DNA of 64,000 nucleotides. It comes from Nocardia arthritidis NBRC 100137 (GTDB taxonomy: Bacteria; Actinomycetota; Actinomycetes; Mycobacteriales; Mycobacteriaceae). The DNA lies in NCBI RefSeq assembly GCF_001612765.1, contig NZ_BDBB01000009.1, positions 1 through 64,000 of the forward strand, read 5' to 3'. The notes under the pieces are model-generated. The model did not search any database and was not told the origin of the DNA. It saw nothing but the letters and a program-made list of their open reading frames with translations. Below are positions 25,091-33,035 of the stretch, one piece after another; the stretch's first letter is position 1; each line of letters starts with the position of its first letter. Made by a program: the position numbers and the translations under genes.

Positions 25091-26320
25091 CTACCGCGCT
25101 GCCTCCAGGAACACCGGCAGCTCGGAATGGCCGTTGGAGATGAAGCTGAGCACGGTGCCCAGCTCGGACGGGTCGGTCGCGAGGCGCATGTCGGGGAAGC
25201 GCTGGAAGATGGCGGGCAGGGCGATCTCGGCTTCCAGCCGGGCCAGCGGCGCGCCGAGGCAGTGATGCGCGCCGTAACCGAAGGCCAGATGATCCTTGGC
25301 CGATCGCCGCAGGTCGAACTCGCCCGCGGTGGCGCCGTGCAGTTTCGGATCGCGGTTGGCCGCCACATAGGAGGCCAGGATCGCCTCACCCTTGGGAATG
25401 CGGACACCGGCGATGTCGATGTCCTCGACGGCGTAGCGCAGCGGCAGGTGCGCCACCGGCGCCTCGAAGCGCAGCGACTCCTCCACCACGTCCGACCACG
25501 GAATCCGGCCCGCCACCACGTCGGCGCGCTGGTCCGCGTGGGTGAGCAACGCGAAGATGGCCTGATCGAGCAGGTTCACCGTCGTCTCGTGCCCGGCGTT
25601 GATGACCAGCATCAGGGTGTCGACGAGTTCCTTCTCGGTCAGCTGTGAGCCGTCCTCCTCGTCCCGGCTGGCGATCAGCACGCTGGTGATGTCGTCGCCG
25701 GGCGTCTCCCGCCGGTAGGCCACGAGTTCGCTGATCAGCCGGTACATCTCGAGATAGTTGGCCTGGGCCTCCTCCGGCCCGAAGGAGGTGTCGAAGAATC
25801 CGTCGACACATTGCCGCACGCCGGGGCCCAAATGATCGGGCACACCCATCAGCTCGGTGATGACCTGGATCGGCACCGGATAGGCGTAGCCCTCGCGCAG
25901 GTCGACGGCCACACCGCGCGGGGTCGCCGCCAGTCCGTCGAGCAGGTCCGCGGTGATCGCTTCGATGCGCGGTCGAAGCGCCACGGTGCGGCGGTGCGTG
26001 AACGCGGGTGCGACAAGCTTGCGCAGCCGCCGATGTTCGGCGCCGTAGGCGGTGAACATGTTGTCGACCGCCACCCATGGGTGCAACGGCCACTCCTGGG
26101 TGATCTCGCCGTTCATGAACGCCGCCCAGTGCTGCCGGGGATCCTTCGACACGCGCGCGTCGGCCAACAGGCTCTTGAGCACGACGGCGTCGGTGATCGA
26201 CCACGCGGGCACCCCGCCGGGCAGTTCCACCAGGGCCACCGGCCCACGCTCGCGCAGCCGCGCGGCCTCGCCTTGGATATCGGAACCGGTCAGATCCAAG
26301 ACTATCGGCTCTTGCGACAT
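25091..26320 (-). CDS. Cytochrome P450, CYP154-type (copy 2)
   Basis: A 409-residue P450, the same length as CYP154 copy 1 and closely similar throughout ([29 protein letters not shown]). AGHETT in the I-helix, ESLR for ExxR and [17 protein letters not shown] at the haem are intact. The start at 26320 has AAGGAGAAG upstream, overlapping the TAA stop of CYP157 copy 3, 14 bases away. It forms the canonical conservon CYP157-CYP154 pair with that gene. Confidence 0.93.
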   Translation of the reverse strand: MSQEPIVLDLTGSDIQGEAARLRERGPVALVELPGGVPAWSITDAVVLKSLLADARVSKDPRQHWAAFMNGEITQEWPLHPWVAVDNMFTAYGAEHRRLRKLVAPAFTHRRTVALRPRIEAITADLLDGLAATPRGVAVDLREGYAYPVPIQVITELMGVPDHLGPGVRQCVDGFFDTSFGPEEAQANYLEMYRLISELVAYRRETPGDDITSVLIASRDEEDGSQLTEKELVDTLMLVINAGHETTVNLLDQAIFALLTHADQRADVVAGRIPWSDVVEESLRFEAPVAHLPLRYAVEDIDIAGVRIPKGEAILASYVAANRDPKLHGATAGEFDLRRSAKDHLAFGYGAHHCLGAPLARLEAEIALPAIFQRFPDMRLATDPSELGTVLSFISNGHSELPVFLEAAR

Positions 26321-26334
26321 CGGGACGCTTCTCC

Positions 26335-27606
26335 TTACACCATGTTCAAGGGAGGGGACTTCGGGAAGACGACCGGCAAAGCCGCCAACGCCCGGTGGAA
26401 CGGCCCGGGCCGCCAGACCACTTGATCCGCGGGCACGGCCAACTGCATTTCGGGAAGCGCGTCGAGGAGCTGGTCGATGGCTTCTTGGACGACCACCGAC
26501 GCCACCGACTTCGCGGGGCAGGCGTGCGGTCCGACAGCCCATGCAAGATGCGATCGGTTGCCTGCGGTTTCACCGCCGCGAATCGCCGGATCGTTGTTGC
26601 AGGCGGCCAGGCTGACCATGACCGGCTGATGCGCGGGCAACCAGGTGTTGTCGATCAGGATGGGCTGGCGCGGATAGGTGATGCAGAAGTTCGCCATCGG
26701 CGGGTCGTTGAACAACACCTCGTCCAGCGCGTCGCGCGTCGACAGACTGCCGCCGAGGACGTCGCCGCCGAAACGGTCGTCGGTGAGCATCAGCAGCAGC
26801 GTGTTGGTGATCAGGTTCTGCTGCGGCTCGATTCCAGCGCCGTAGAGACTGATCAGGTTGGAGAGCATCTCCTCGTCGTTGAGATTGGCCGGGTGATGCG
26901 CCAGCCGGGACGTGACATCGTCGCCCGGCTCCGCGCGGCGCTGGTGGATCAATTCCATCAAGGCCTCGGAGAGCATCTGCATGCCCTTGGCCGCCTCGAC
27001 GGTGTCGAAGAGCATCGCCATGCCGGTGGCGACCCGCTGACCCAGTTCCGTCGAGCAGCCGACGATCCGGTTGAGCACTTCGAAGACGAGCGGGAACGCG
27101 TACTGCGTCACCAGATCGGCGGATCCGACCTCGCAGAAGGTGTTGATCAGCGGAATCGCGATGCGCTCGACCATCGAGTGCACCTCGTGCAGGTCGATGG
27201 CATCGATGCTCGTGGTGTAGGCGCCCCGGTAGCGGGCATGCGCGGCGCCGCTGTTACGCAGCGCGTTCGGGTACCACTCCATCATCGGACGGATGGGCGA
27301 GTCCTCGGGGATGTTCTTCTGCCAGACGCGGGGATCGGCGGGAAAGTGCTCGGGATCGTTGAGGATACGCACGGCTTCCTGATAGCCGATCACCAGCGTG
27401 GCGGGCACACCGGGCGACAGCTCGATCGGGACCAGCGATCCGTGGCGCCTGCGCATCTCCCGGTAGATCCCGTGCGGGTCGGCCGCGAATTCCTCCGCGT
27501 AGAGCGGGATCCTGGGACCGTCGGTGTCGATCGGCGATCCGTGCGCGACCGGGCAGGCGCCGGCGGCTAGTTCTGCGGGGAAAATCGAGGACTGTGGCGT
27601 GGTCAA
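26335..27606 (-). CDS. Cytochrome P450, CYP157-type lacking ExxR arginine (copy 3, conservon-linked)
   Basis: A 423-residue P450. Haem loop WAVGPHACPAKSVAS, K-helix DEVLFNDPPMANFC with no ExxR arginine, I-helix GAGIEPQQN. The TTG at 27606 overlaps the cvnD stop as TTGA (27603-27606) and is preceded by TTTGGAG, so TTG is the real start and translation is coupled to cvnD. An in-frame ATG extension to 27666 would run through cvnD. It is the first P450 after the conservon and pairs with CYP154 copy 2. Its high similarity to copies 1 and 2 indicates recent duplication. Confidence 0.92.
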   Translation of the reverse strand: MTTPQSSIFPAELAAGACPVAHGSPIDTDGPRIPLYAEEFAADPHGIYREMRRRHGSLVPIELSPGVPATLVIGYQEAVRILNDPEHFPADPRVWQKNIPEDSPIRPMMEWYPNALRNSGAAHARYRGAYTTSIDAIDLHEVHSMVERIAIPLINTFCEVGSADLVTQYAFPLVFEVLNRIVGCSTELGQRVATGMAMLFDTVEAAKGMQMLSEALMELIHQRRAEPGDDVTSRLAHHPANLNDEEMLSNLISLYGAGIEPQQNLITNTLLLMLTDDRFGGDVLGGSLSTRDALDEVLFNDPPMANFCITYPRQPILIDNTWLPAHQPVMVSLAACNNDPAIRGGETAGNRSHLAWAVGPHACPAKSVASVVVQEAIDQLLDALPEMQLAVPADQVVWRPGPFHRALAALPVVFPKSPPLNMV

Positions 27607-28208
27607 ATGCGAGACTCCAAACGGTGGAACAAGAATTCGACAAGCGTGATCAGCGAACGCAGGCACGTGCCTCGATCACGCGCGTCCAGTAACGTCAGCG
27701 GGGTGCCGGGTTCCAGGTCGAGGGCATCGCGCACCTCTTCCAACGGGTAGGGCCGTGCGCCTTCGAACTGATTGACCGCCACGGAATACGGAACGCCGCG
27801 TTCCTCGAGCACCGAGAGGACCTCGTCGGACTTCTCGATGCGGCGGGTGTCCACCAGCACGAGCGCGCCGAGAGCACCGCGGGCCAACTCCTCCCACAAG
27901 GGGACGAAACGCTGCTGGCCCGGAGTGCCGAACAGGTAGAGCGCGAGCTTGGGACTGAGGGTGATACGACCGAAGTCCATCGCGACCGTGGTCTGCGATT
28001 TGCCGGGCAGTCCGGCCATGTCGTCCACGCCGACGCTGGCTTCGGTGATGGTCTCCTCGGTGCGCAGCGGCTTGATCTCCGAGACGCTGCTCACGAACGT
28101 GGTCTTACCGACGCCGAAATTGCCGGCCACCAGCAGTTTCACCGAGCGGGTCACGGTCTCCGGCACGTAGTCGACGGCGCGATCAGACGGCGAGAGCACG
28201 GAGCCCAT
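27603..28208 (-). CDS. cvnD: Conservon small GTPase-like protein (CvnD)
   Basis: A 201-residue Ras-like GTP-binding protein. The P-loop GNFGVGKTT lies near residues 29-37, the switch II region is GTPGQQRF, and the G4 motif is NQFE instead of NKxD, as usual in this family. In Streptomyces conservons CvnD binds GTP and forms a membrane-associated complex with CvnA-C, a bacterial analogue of G-protein signalling. Its 5' end overlaps cvnC by 26 bases, and its stop overlaps the CYP157 TTG start. Confidence 0.93.
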   Translation of the reverse strand: MGSVLSPSDRAVDYVPETVTRSVKLLVAGNFGVGKTTFVSSVSEIKPLRTEETITEASVGVDDMAGLPGKSQTTVAMDFGRITLSPKLALYLFGTPGQQRFVPLWEELARGALGALVLVDTRRIEKSDEVLSVLEERGVPYSVAVNQFEGARPYPLEEVRDALDLEPGTPLTLLDARDRGTCLRSLITLVEFLFHRLESRI

Positions 28209-28533
28209 TGAGTACCTCCTCCAGCAGAGCGATCTCCGGCAGGGACTCGGCCGGGGTGGGGGTGACCAGGTGCCCGCCGTCCATGAGATCGGACGCGACG
28301 ATCTTCACGACGGACGGCGGGAGGTCGAGGTACGCCGCGATCTCGGCGATCGACAGCGCACCTCGACGGCTGCACAGGGCCATGACCCGGCGCGCATCGG
28401 GCGACGCGCCGGGGAGTGGATCTTTGGCGGTCAGGACCAAAGTAACCAGGTCCAGCTCGCGAGTAGGACGCGTACGCCCTCCGGTGCGCACATAGGCCCG
28501 GACCAGGTCCGGATCGCGCCGCGGCTTGCTCAT
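28183..28533 (-). CDS. cvnC: Conservon DUF742 protein (CvnC)
   Basis: A 116-residue DUF742 protein: RAYVRTGGRTRPTRELDLVT, then RRVMALCSRRGALSIAEIAA and LDLPPSVVKIVASDLMDGG, which looks like a winged helix, and a LLEEVLNGLRAL end. DUF742 proteins occur almost only in conservons, between the roadblock and GTPase genes, as here. Their biochemical role in the complex is not settled. It overlaps cvnD and lies 73 bases after cvnB. Confidence 0.93.
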   Translation of the reverse strand: MSKPRRDPDLVRAYVRTGGRTRPTRELDLVTLVLTAKDPLPGASPDARRVMALCSRRGALSIAEIAAYLDLPPSVVKIVASDLMDGGHLVTPTPAESLPEIALLEEVLNGLRALAV

Positions 28534-28606
28534 GACGGCGCCTCGCTTTCGCTCGGCTCCGTGATGCGCAGCGGCGCAGTACCTTTGACTCGCTCGCTGC
28601 GCTCGA

Positions 28607-29032
28607 TCATGGCATTTCGCTGCCGTCTACGCGCCTACGCGGCTGGCTGCCGAGCTCGCGTCCGACCCGGCCGGCCAACTCGTTCATCCGGTGGGCGACG
28701 AGGCCCACATCGATCTCGTTGGTGGTCGCGACGCCGAGTAACGCGCCCTCGCCCGCCGCGGTGATGAGGATCATCCCCTGGTCGTACTCGGTCATGTTCT
28801 GCCGGACGCCATTCGTGGAATCGCCACAGAACTCGCCGAGCGCCTTGCCGAGCGAGCGCAGGCCGGAGGCCGCCGCGGCGAAGCGTTCCGCCTCGTCGCG
28901 GGCGATCCCCGTGGAGTGCGCGATCCGCAGGCCGTCGTCGGACAGCAACACCGCGAACCGCACACCCGTGATGCTGAGATCTTCGAGTAGCCAGCCCAGT
29001 TTGTTGCTGCTGTCGGTCACGGGTGTGGCCAT
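28607..29032 (-). CDS. cvnB: Conservon roadblock/LC7 protein (CvnB)
   Basis: A 141-residue roadblock/LC7-domain protein (LGWLLEDLSITGVRFAVLLS, DGLRIAHSTGI, and ITAAGEGALLGVATTNEIDV). Roadblock proteins of conservons bind the CvnD GTPase and are thought to regulate its nucleotide cycle, as MglB does for MglA. Start and cvnA stop share one base (TGATG at 29030-29034), so the two are coupled. Confidence 0.93.
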   Translation of the reverse strand: MATPVTDSSNKLGWLLEDLSITGVRFAVLLSDDGLRIAHSTGIARDEAERFAAAASGLRSLGKALGEFCGDSTNGVRQNMTEYDQGMILITAAGEGALLGVATTNEIDVGLVAHRMNELAGRVGRELGSQPRRRVDGSEMP

Positions 29033-30402
29033 CAGGATGTCATCCCTTCCGTGTCATCAGATGCGGCGGCGCGGCCGCTCTTGGAGCCGGTATGCCAAGC
29101 TGCTGCGACCTCGGGGCGAGCGAGGCCCGGTTCGGTGCGCGGCCCGACCGGGGCGAGCGCGACCGTCCGGCGTCGTCGCTTGGGTAACCCGCCGCTGGTG
29201 ATCTCACTCACCGTCAGCGCGTGCTCGTCCTCGCCGGGCTGCTCGCTCGGCGCGTCCTGCGCGGGAACCGTCACCGGCTCCGGTTTTGCCTCGGTCACGG
29301 GCGCGACCTCCTGGACGTTCTGCGGGGTGACCAGCAGCGACTCCGGGATGTAGACCATCGCGCGCATGCCGCCGTAGACGTTCGGGCCGTCGATGTAGAC
29401 GGTGAAACCGTAGCGGCGGGCCAGCGCGGCGATACCCGGGAAGCCGACCTTCGGCGACGGGCCGAGCTGGTGGATGTCGACGGGCCGCTCGTGCGCGAGC
29501 ACTTGGCGGGCCTCCTCCATCTGCTCGGCGTTCATCCGCACGCCCGCGTCATCGATGATGACGGTGACGCCGTGATGTCCCTCCTGGAAGTTGACGTCCA
29601 CGTAGGAAGTCGGCGGGGAGTATCGCAACGCGTTGTCCAGCAGGGTCGCCATCGTGTGCACGAGCGGTTCCACCGCGCGGCTGATCACGACGCGATCGAG
29701 CTGGTTGGGCCGCACCCGCAGGTATTCGCGGACGCGGCCGATGGCGCCGCCGACCACGTCGGTCAGCGTCTGTGCGGGCCAACGGCGGCCGGGCAGACCA
29801 CCGCAGACGATCACGTAGGACTGCGCCTGACGGATCATCTGCTGCACGGTGTGGTCGATGCGGGTGAGGGTTTCGTACACCGCGTCGTCGCGATGCTCAC
29901 GCAGCGCGGCGCTCACCACCTGGCTGACATCCGCGCCGAGACTGACCACGGAGGTACCGAACGAGCGCACCGCGGCGCTGGTCGCCTGGCGCGACGCCGA
30001 GGCGACCTCGGTGCGCGCGGCCTCCTCGGCGGCCTTGATCGCCTGCTGCGCCTCGTTGTTGGTCAGGTCCCTGGTCTCCGAGCGCATCAGGCTCAGATCG
30101 TCGGCGTACCGCTCGGAGATCCACCGCAGGATCTGCGCGAGCCGTGAATTCTCCATGCCCGCCTGAACTTCGACCGGGGGCACCTGCGACTCGAACCGGC
30201 GGATCGACTCGGCCACCGCGGGCAGCGTGGTGGCGGCGAACCGCTCGAGCGTGTCCTCCGTCGCGCGCTGTTCCCTGGTCACAGCCTCGAGCTTGGCCCG
30301 TTGAGCCCTGGCATACTGCACTGCGTACAACGCCCCCGCTACGGCGATCACCAAAGCGGCGGCGAGGATCCATGAAAGCACCACGGCGATATCTTGATTC
30401 AT
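29032..30402 (-). CDS. cvnA: Conservon sensor kinase-like membrane protein (CvnA)
   Basis: A 456-residue protein. One membrane helix near residues 7-27 (VVLSWILAAALVIAVAGALY) is followed by a long coiled-coil/nitrate-sensor-like region and a HATPase-type domain (TLLDNALRYSPP N-box, IIDDAGVRM, PSPKVGFPGIAAL). No phospho-accepting His box is apparent, as usual for CvnA. The C-terminal ~90 residues are proline- and charge-rich and disordered. The ATG at 30402 starts directly before the membrane helix; a longer frame to 30807 is not supported. It heads the conservon, and two inverted repeats lie in its upstream region. Confidence 0.9.
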   Translation of the reverse strand: MNQDIAVVLSWILAAALVIAVAGALYAVQYARAQRAKLEAVTREQRATEDTLERFAATTLPAVAESIRRFESQVPPVEVQAGMENSRLAQILRWISERYADDLSLMRSETRDLTNNEAQQAIKAAEEAARTEVASASRQATSAAVRSFGTSVVSLGADVSQVVSAALREHRDDAVYETLTRIDHTVQQMIRQAQSYVIVCGGLPGRRWPAQTLTDVVGGAIGRVREYLRVRPNQLDRVVISRAVEPLVHTMATLLDNALRYSPPTSYVDVNFQEGHHGVTVIIDDAGVRMNAEQMEEARQVLAHERPVDIHQLGPSPKVGFPGIAALARRYGFTVYIDGPNVYGGMRAMVYIPESLLVTPQNVQEVAPVTEAKPEPVTVPAQDAPSEQPGEDEHALTVSEITSGGLPKRRRRTVALAPVGPRTEPGLARPEVAAAWHTGSKSGRAAASDDTEGMTS

Positions 30403-30539
30403 CAGTTCTTTCGTCGTTGACTGGTCTCGAGGAATCGGCCCACTGCCATCCTGCTTCGCTCGCCTTCCCTCGCCTGCCGACCATGAACGGACCGGTCGGT
30501 GGGGTCCGCGTCGGAGTACCGGAAACCCGCGACGGCACC

Positions 30540-30602
30540 GGCACTCACCCAGAGTGCCTACCGCACAGTGCCCGCAGGACAGGCGATTACATGTCAATCG
30601 CC
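30540..30602. promoter_or_regulatory. Two inverted repeats upstream of the conservon
   Basis: GGCACTC/GAGTGCC with a 5-base spacer (30540-30558) and GGCGATT/AATCGCC with a 7-base spacer (30582-30602) lie 138-200 bases upstream of cvnA in a 626-base region without a supported gene. They are candidate binding sites for a regulator of the conservon-P450 operon; no promoter elements could be assigned with confidence. Confidence 0.4.
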
Positions 30603-31028
30603 GACCGCCCGGATCGTGTCCGAACGGTAACCAGAACCCGACCAAACGCACATTAGCAGCATTCCCACGAAGTCTCTGCCGATCCCATCGACACTTTCCG
30701 GTTTCCCGAAGCTGGGACGATACGTGCCGGGGATCGCGACATAGCTGCGCAATAATGTTGGGCTGCCGTGCAACCCGCGCACGTTCGCCCTGCATACGGG
30801 CCCGCACCTGGGATGAGCACCGGAAACGGCACCGGCGTCGCAGCGGCGCGGGGAGGCCCGGCGACCGGAACTCGGCAGGCGGAATCGGCGTTCACCGGTC
30901 TGTCGACAAACGTATTGACGGGTGTTCGATTTCGATTCCGTCGCGTCGTGTTCAGCTCGGCGTCGATCGTTCCCCGCGGCCACTCACCCTCGCGACCGGG
31001 CGGGCCACCGGCCGGATACCATGCGCCC

Positions 31029-31460
31029 ATGGCAAAGCTGAAGGTCTCGGTCGACGTCCCGATCTCGCCCGAGGATGCCTGGACGCACACCTCCAACCTC
31101 GCCGAACTCGACAAATGGCTCACCATGCACGAAGCCTGGCGCGGGGAGGTTCCCGCCGAGCTGACCGTCGGCACCCAACTGGTCGGCATCGCCTCGGTGA
31201 AAGGCTTGCGCAACCGGGTCACCTGGACGGTGCGCGCCGCCGAGCCCCCGCGCCGCCTGCACCTGGCCGGCGCGGGCAAGGGCGGCACCAAACTGGGCCT
31301 GCAGCTGCTCGTCGCGCCGAAAGGCTCCGGTTCGGAGCTCACCGTCGACATCGAACTCGGCGGCGCGCCGCTGTTCGGTCCGATCGGATCCGGTGTGGCC
31401 CGTGCGGTCAAGGGCGATATCGAGCGCTCCCTGGACCGCTTCATCGCGCTCTACGGCTGA
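31029..31460 (+). CDS. SRPBCC family protein, Rv0910-like
   Basis: A 143-residue START/SRPBCC (polyketide-cyclase-like) protein starting MAKLKVSVDVPISPEDAWTH. It aligns along its length with M. tuberculosis Rv0910 as I remember it (MAKLSVSVEVP, VKGMLNRVRWT, LGGPALFGPIG), which is catalogued as a toxin with the neighbouring Rv0909 antitoxin. The matching features here are VKGLRNRVTWTV, LGGAPLFGPIGSG, and KGDIERSLDRFIALYG. No Rv0909-like antitoxin gene is visible upstream or downstream, so this may be a lone lipid-binding protein rather than a toxin. The start is chosen at the conserved MAKL. Confidence 0.85.
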   Translation: MAKLKVSVDVPISPEDAWTHTSNLAELDKWLTMHEAWRGEVPAELTVGTQLVGIASVKGLRNRVTWTVRAAEPPRRLHLAGAGKGGTKLGLQLLVAPKGSGSELTVDIELGGAPLFGPIGSGVARAVKGDIERSLDRFIALYG

Positions 31461-31469
31461 GCCCGAGCG

Positions 31470-32186
31470 TCATCCGCCGAGGGCGTCGAAGATCTCCTCG
31501 GCCCGGTCGCGGGTGCGATACATGTTCCACGCGGCCTCGGCCAAGTCGTCCGGATCGAGGGTGTGGCCTTCCGCGCTGCCGAAGCGCGCCGGGTCGGCGG
31601 TGACCATGGCGTGGATGTCTCCGCGCTCGACGAGACCCCCGATGGTGAGGGTGCCCGCGTAGAGGTTGCGCCCGGCCAGCGCCGCGTTGAGGGTCAGCGC
31701 GTAGTTGCGCAGCGCGGCGGCCGCGAGGGCGAGGTGACCGAGCATGGGCATGGGGCGGACGCTGGAAAGACCACCGGCGAAGAGCAATGCGCCGTCCCCC
31801 CGATCGAGCATGCCGGGCAGCACGTCGCTCACCACGTCCACCGCGGGCCATACCCACTCGAAGGCCGATCGCGCCTGCTCGGCGTCGATGTCGGTGATCG
31901 GCACCGGCTGCTGCGTGGGCCCCGGCCCGTAATAGACCATTCCGATCGGGCCATCGCGGCGGATGTCGCCGAGTACCGCGCCGAGCCGCGGCCGATCGGT
32001 GACGTCCGCGACGTGGGAGGTGGCGTCGATACCGCGCGCCCCCAGGTCCGCCAGGTATGCCGTGTGCCGCGCGTCGCTGCGCGAGACCAGCGCGACGCGA
32101 AATCCTTCCCGGCCGAAACGGCGGGCCATAGACATCCCGAGGCCGGGTCCGACGCCGACGATCACTGCTGTTGCCTGCTGCGTCAT
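31470..32186 (-). CDS. SDR family protein with degenerate catalytic site
   Basis: A 238-residue Rossmann protein (VIVGVGPGLGMSMARRFGRE) of the short-chain dehydrogenase type. At the place of the catalytic Tyr-x3-Lys the sequence reads GHLALAAAALRNY, without the pair, although the preceding serine region (AGGLSSVRPM) is present. It may bind NAD(P) without classical catalysis. Nocardial and mycobacterial genomes hold similar proteins beside TetR genes. It is divergent from the TetR gene at 32270 and probably its target. Confidence 0.85.
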   Translation of the reverse strand: MTQQATAVIVGVGPGLGMSMARRFGREGFRVALVSRSDARHTAYLADLGARGIDATSHVADVTDRPRLGAVLGDIRRDGPIGMVYYGPGPTQQPVPITDIDAEQARSAFEWVWPAVDVVSDVLPGMLDRGDGALLFAGGLSSVRPMPMLGHLALAAAALRNYALTLNAALAGRNLYAGTLTIGGLVERGDIHAMVTADPARFGSAEGHTLDPDDLAEAAWNMYRTRDRAEEIFDALGG

Positions 32187-32200
32187 ATCTCTCCCTAAAT

Positions 32201-32252
32201 CTGAGGCCCCCCTCGATTTAACACCGTAGCATGAAGTCGAGGCTGCCCTCAG
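32201..32252. promoter_or_regulatory. Imperfect inverted repeat between SDR and TetR genes
   Basis: Arms 32201-32216 and 32237-32252 (CTGAGG...CCTCGA against TCGAGG...CCTCAG) match at 13 of 16 positions with a 20-base centre. The region spans the divergent promoters, 15 bases from the SDR start and 17 from the TetR start. A TetR operator is inferred. Confidence 0.5.
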
Positions 32253-32269
32253 CTTTGTAGAATGGCCGC

Positions 32270-32824
32270 GTGACCAAACCGTTGCGCAGGGACGCCGCCC
32301 GCAATCGCGAGAATTTGCTGCGCGAAGCGGCCGAAGTATTCACCGAACAGGGCCTGGACGGCTCTCTGGAGGAGATCGCGCGGCGAGCGGGCGTCAGCAT
32401 CGGAACGCTGTACAACCATTTCCAGACCCGCGACATGTTGATCGACGCACTCCTGCCGCCACGCCTGGCGGCCGTGGACGAGATCGCCGCCCGTGCGGCG
32501 GCCGAGCCGGACGCGTGGACGGCGTTCACCGGATTCGTGGAAGACCTGCTCGCCCGGCTGACCGCCGATCGCGGGTTGCTCGAGGCGTTCACCGGGGATC
32601 ATCCCGCGGCGGCCCGGCTGGCGGAAGCCTGTCACCGCGGAATGTCGCAGCTGTCCGCCGTTCTCGCGCGCGTCCGGGAAGATGGCGCGCTGCGCGCTGA
32701 CGCGACCGACGAGGACGTCGTCAATTTGATATGGGCGCTGTCGCTGCTCGGGGAGACCACCGGCTCGCCGTCGTGGCGGCGCGCCGCGGAGATCGTGTTC
32801 GACGGCCTTCGAAACCGTCGGTGA
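32270..32824 (+). CDS. TetR family transcriptional regulator
   Basis: A 184-residue regulator with a clear HTH (LREAAEVFTEQGLDGSLEEI, then RAGVSIGTLYNHFQTRDMLI) and the C-terminal domain common to the SbtR-like TetR group (LTADRGLLEAFTGDHPAAAR). GTG start; an overlapping upstream ATG closes after two codons. It is divergent from the degenerate SDR gene with an inverted repeat between them. A short GC hairpin (32841-32857) follows the stop. Confidence 0.9.
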   Translation: MTKPLRRDAARNRENLLREAAEVFTEQGLDGSLEEIARRAGVSIGTLYNHFQTRDMLIDALLPPRLAAVDEIAARAAAEPDAWTAFTGFVEDLLARLTADRGLLEAFTGDHPAAARLAEACHRGMSQLSAVLARVREDGALRADATDEDVVNLIWALSLLGETTGSPSWRRAAEIVFDGLRNRR

Positions 32825-32989
32825 CCGGAACGCGCACCGGTGCCGCTCGCAGCGGCAGTGGATCGGATTCGCCACGCCGATCAGGTGGCGGGGCCCGGTC
32901 CGGATCGTCCTCGACCGGACATCACCAGCTCCCACAGACGCGTCCCCGGCATGAATTCACGGGGCGATCGGGCGACAACCGGGCGACAT

Positions 32990-33028
32990 CGTCCCGAGAT
33001 CGCCTGAAGGACAGGCGATCTCGGGACG
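32990..33028 (-). terminator. Strong hairpin after the DHA2 exporter gene
   Basis: A perfect 17-pair stem (arms 32990-33006 and 33012-33028, beginning CGTCCCGAGATCGCCTG) around a 5-base loop, starting 8 bases beyond the exporter stop at 33036. It likely terminates the leftward dapA-like/exporter transcript and may also stop the rightward TetR transcript. Confidence 0.8.
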
Positions 33029-33035
33029 CGTACAC

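Noticed and set aside
32841..32857. Short TGCCGCT/AGCGGCA hairpin after the TetR gene as a separate terminator
   Set aside because: Only seven pairs with no T-run; the much stronger stem at 32990-33028 could end this transcript as well. It is mentioned under the TetR gene only.
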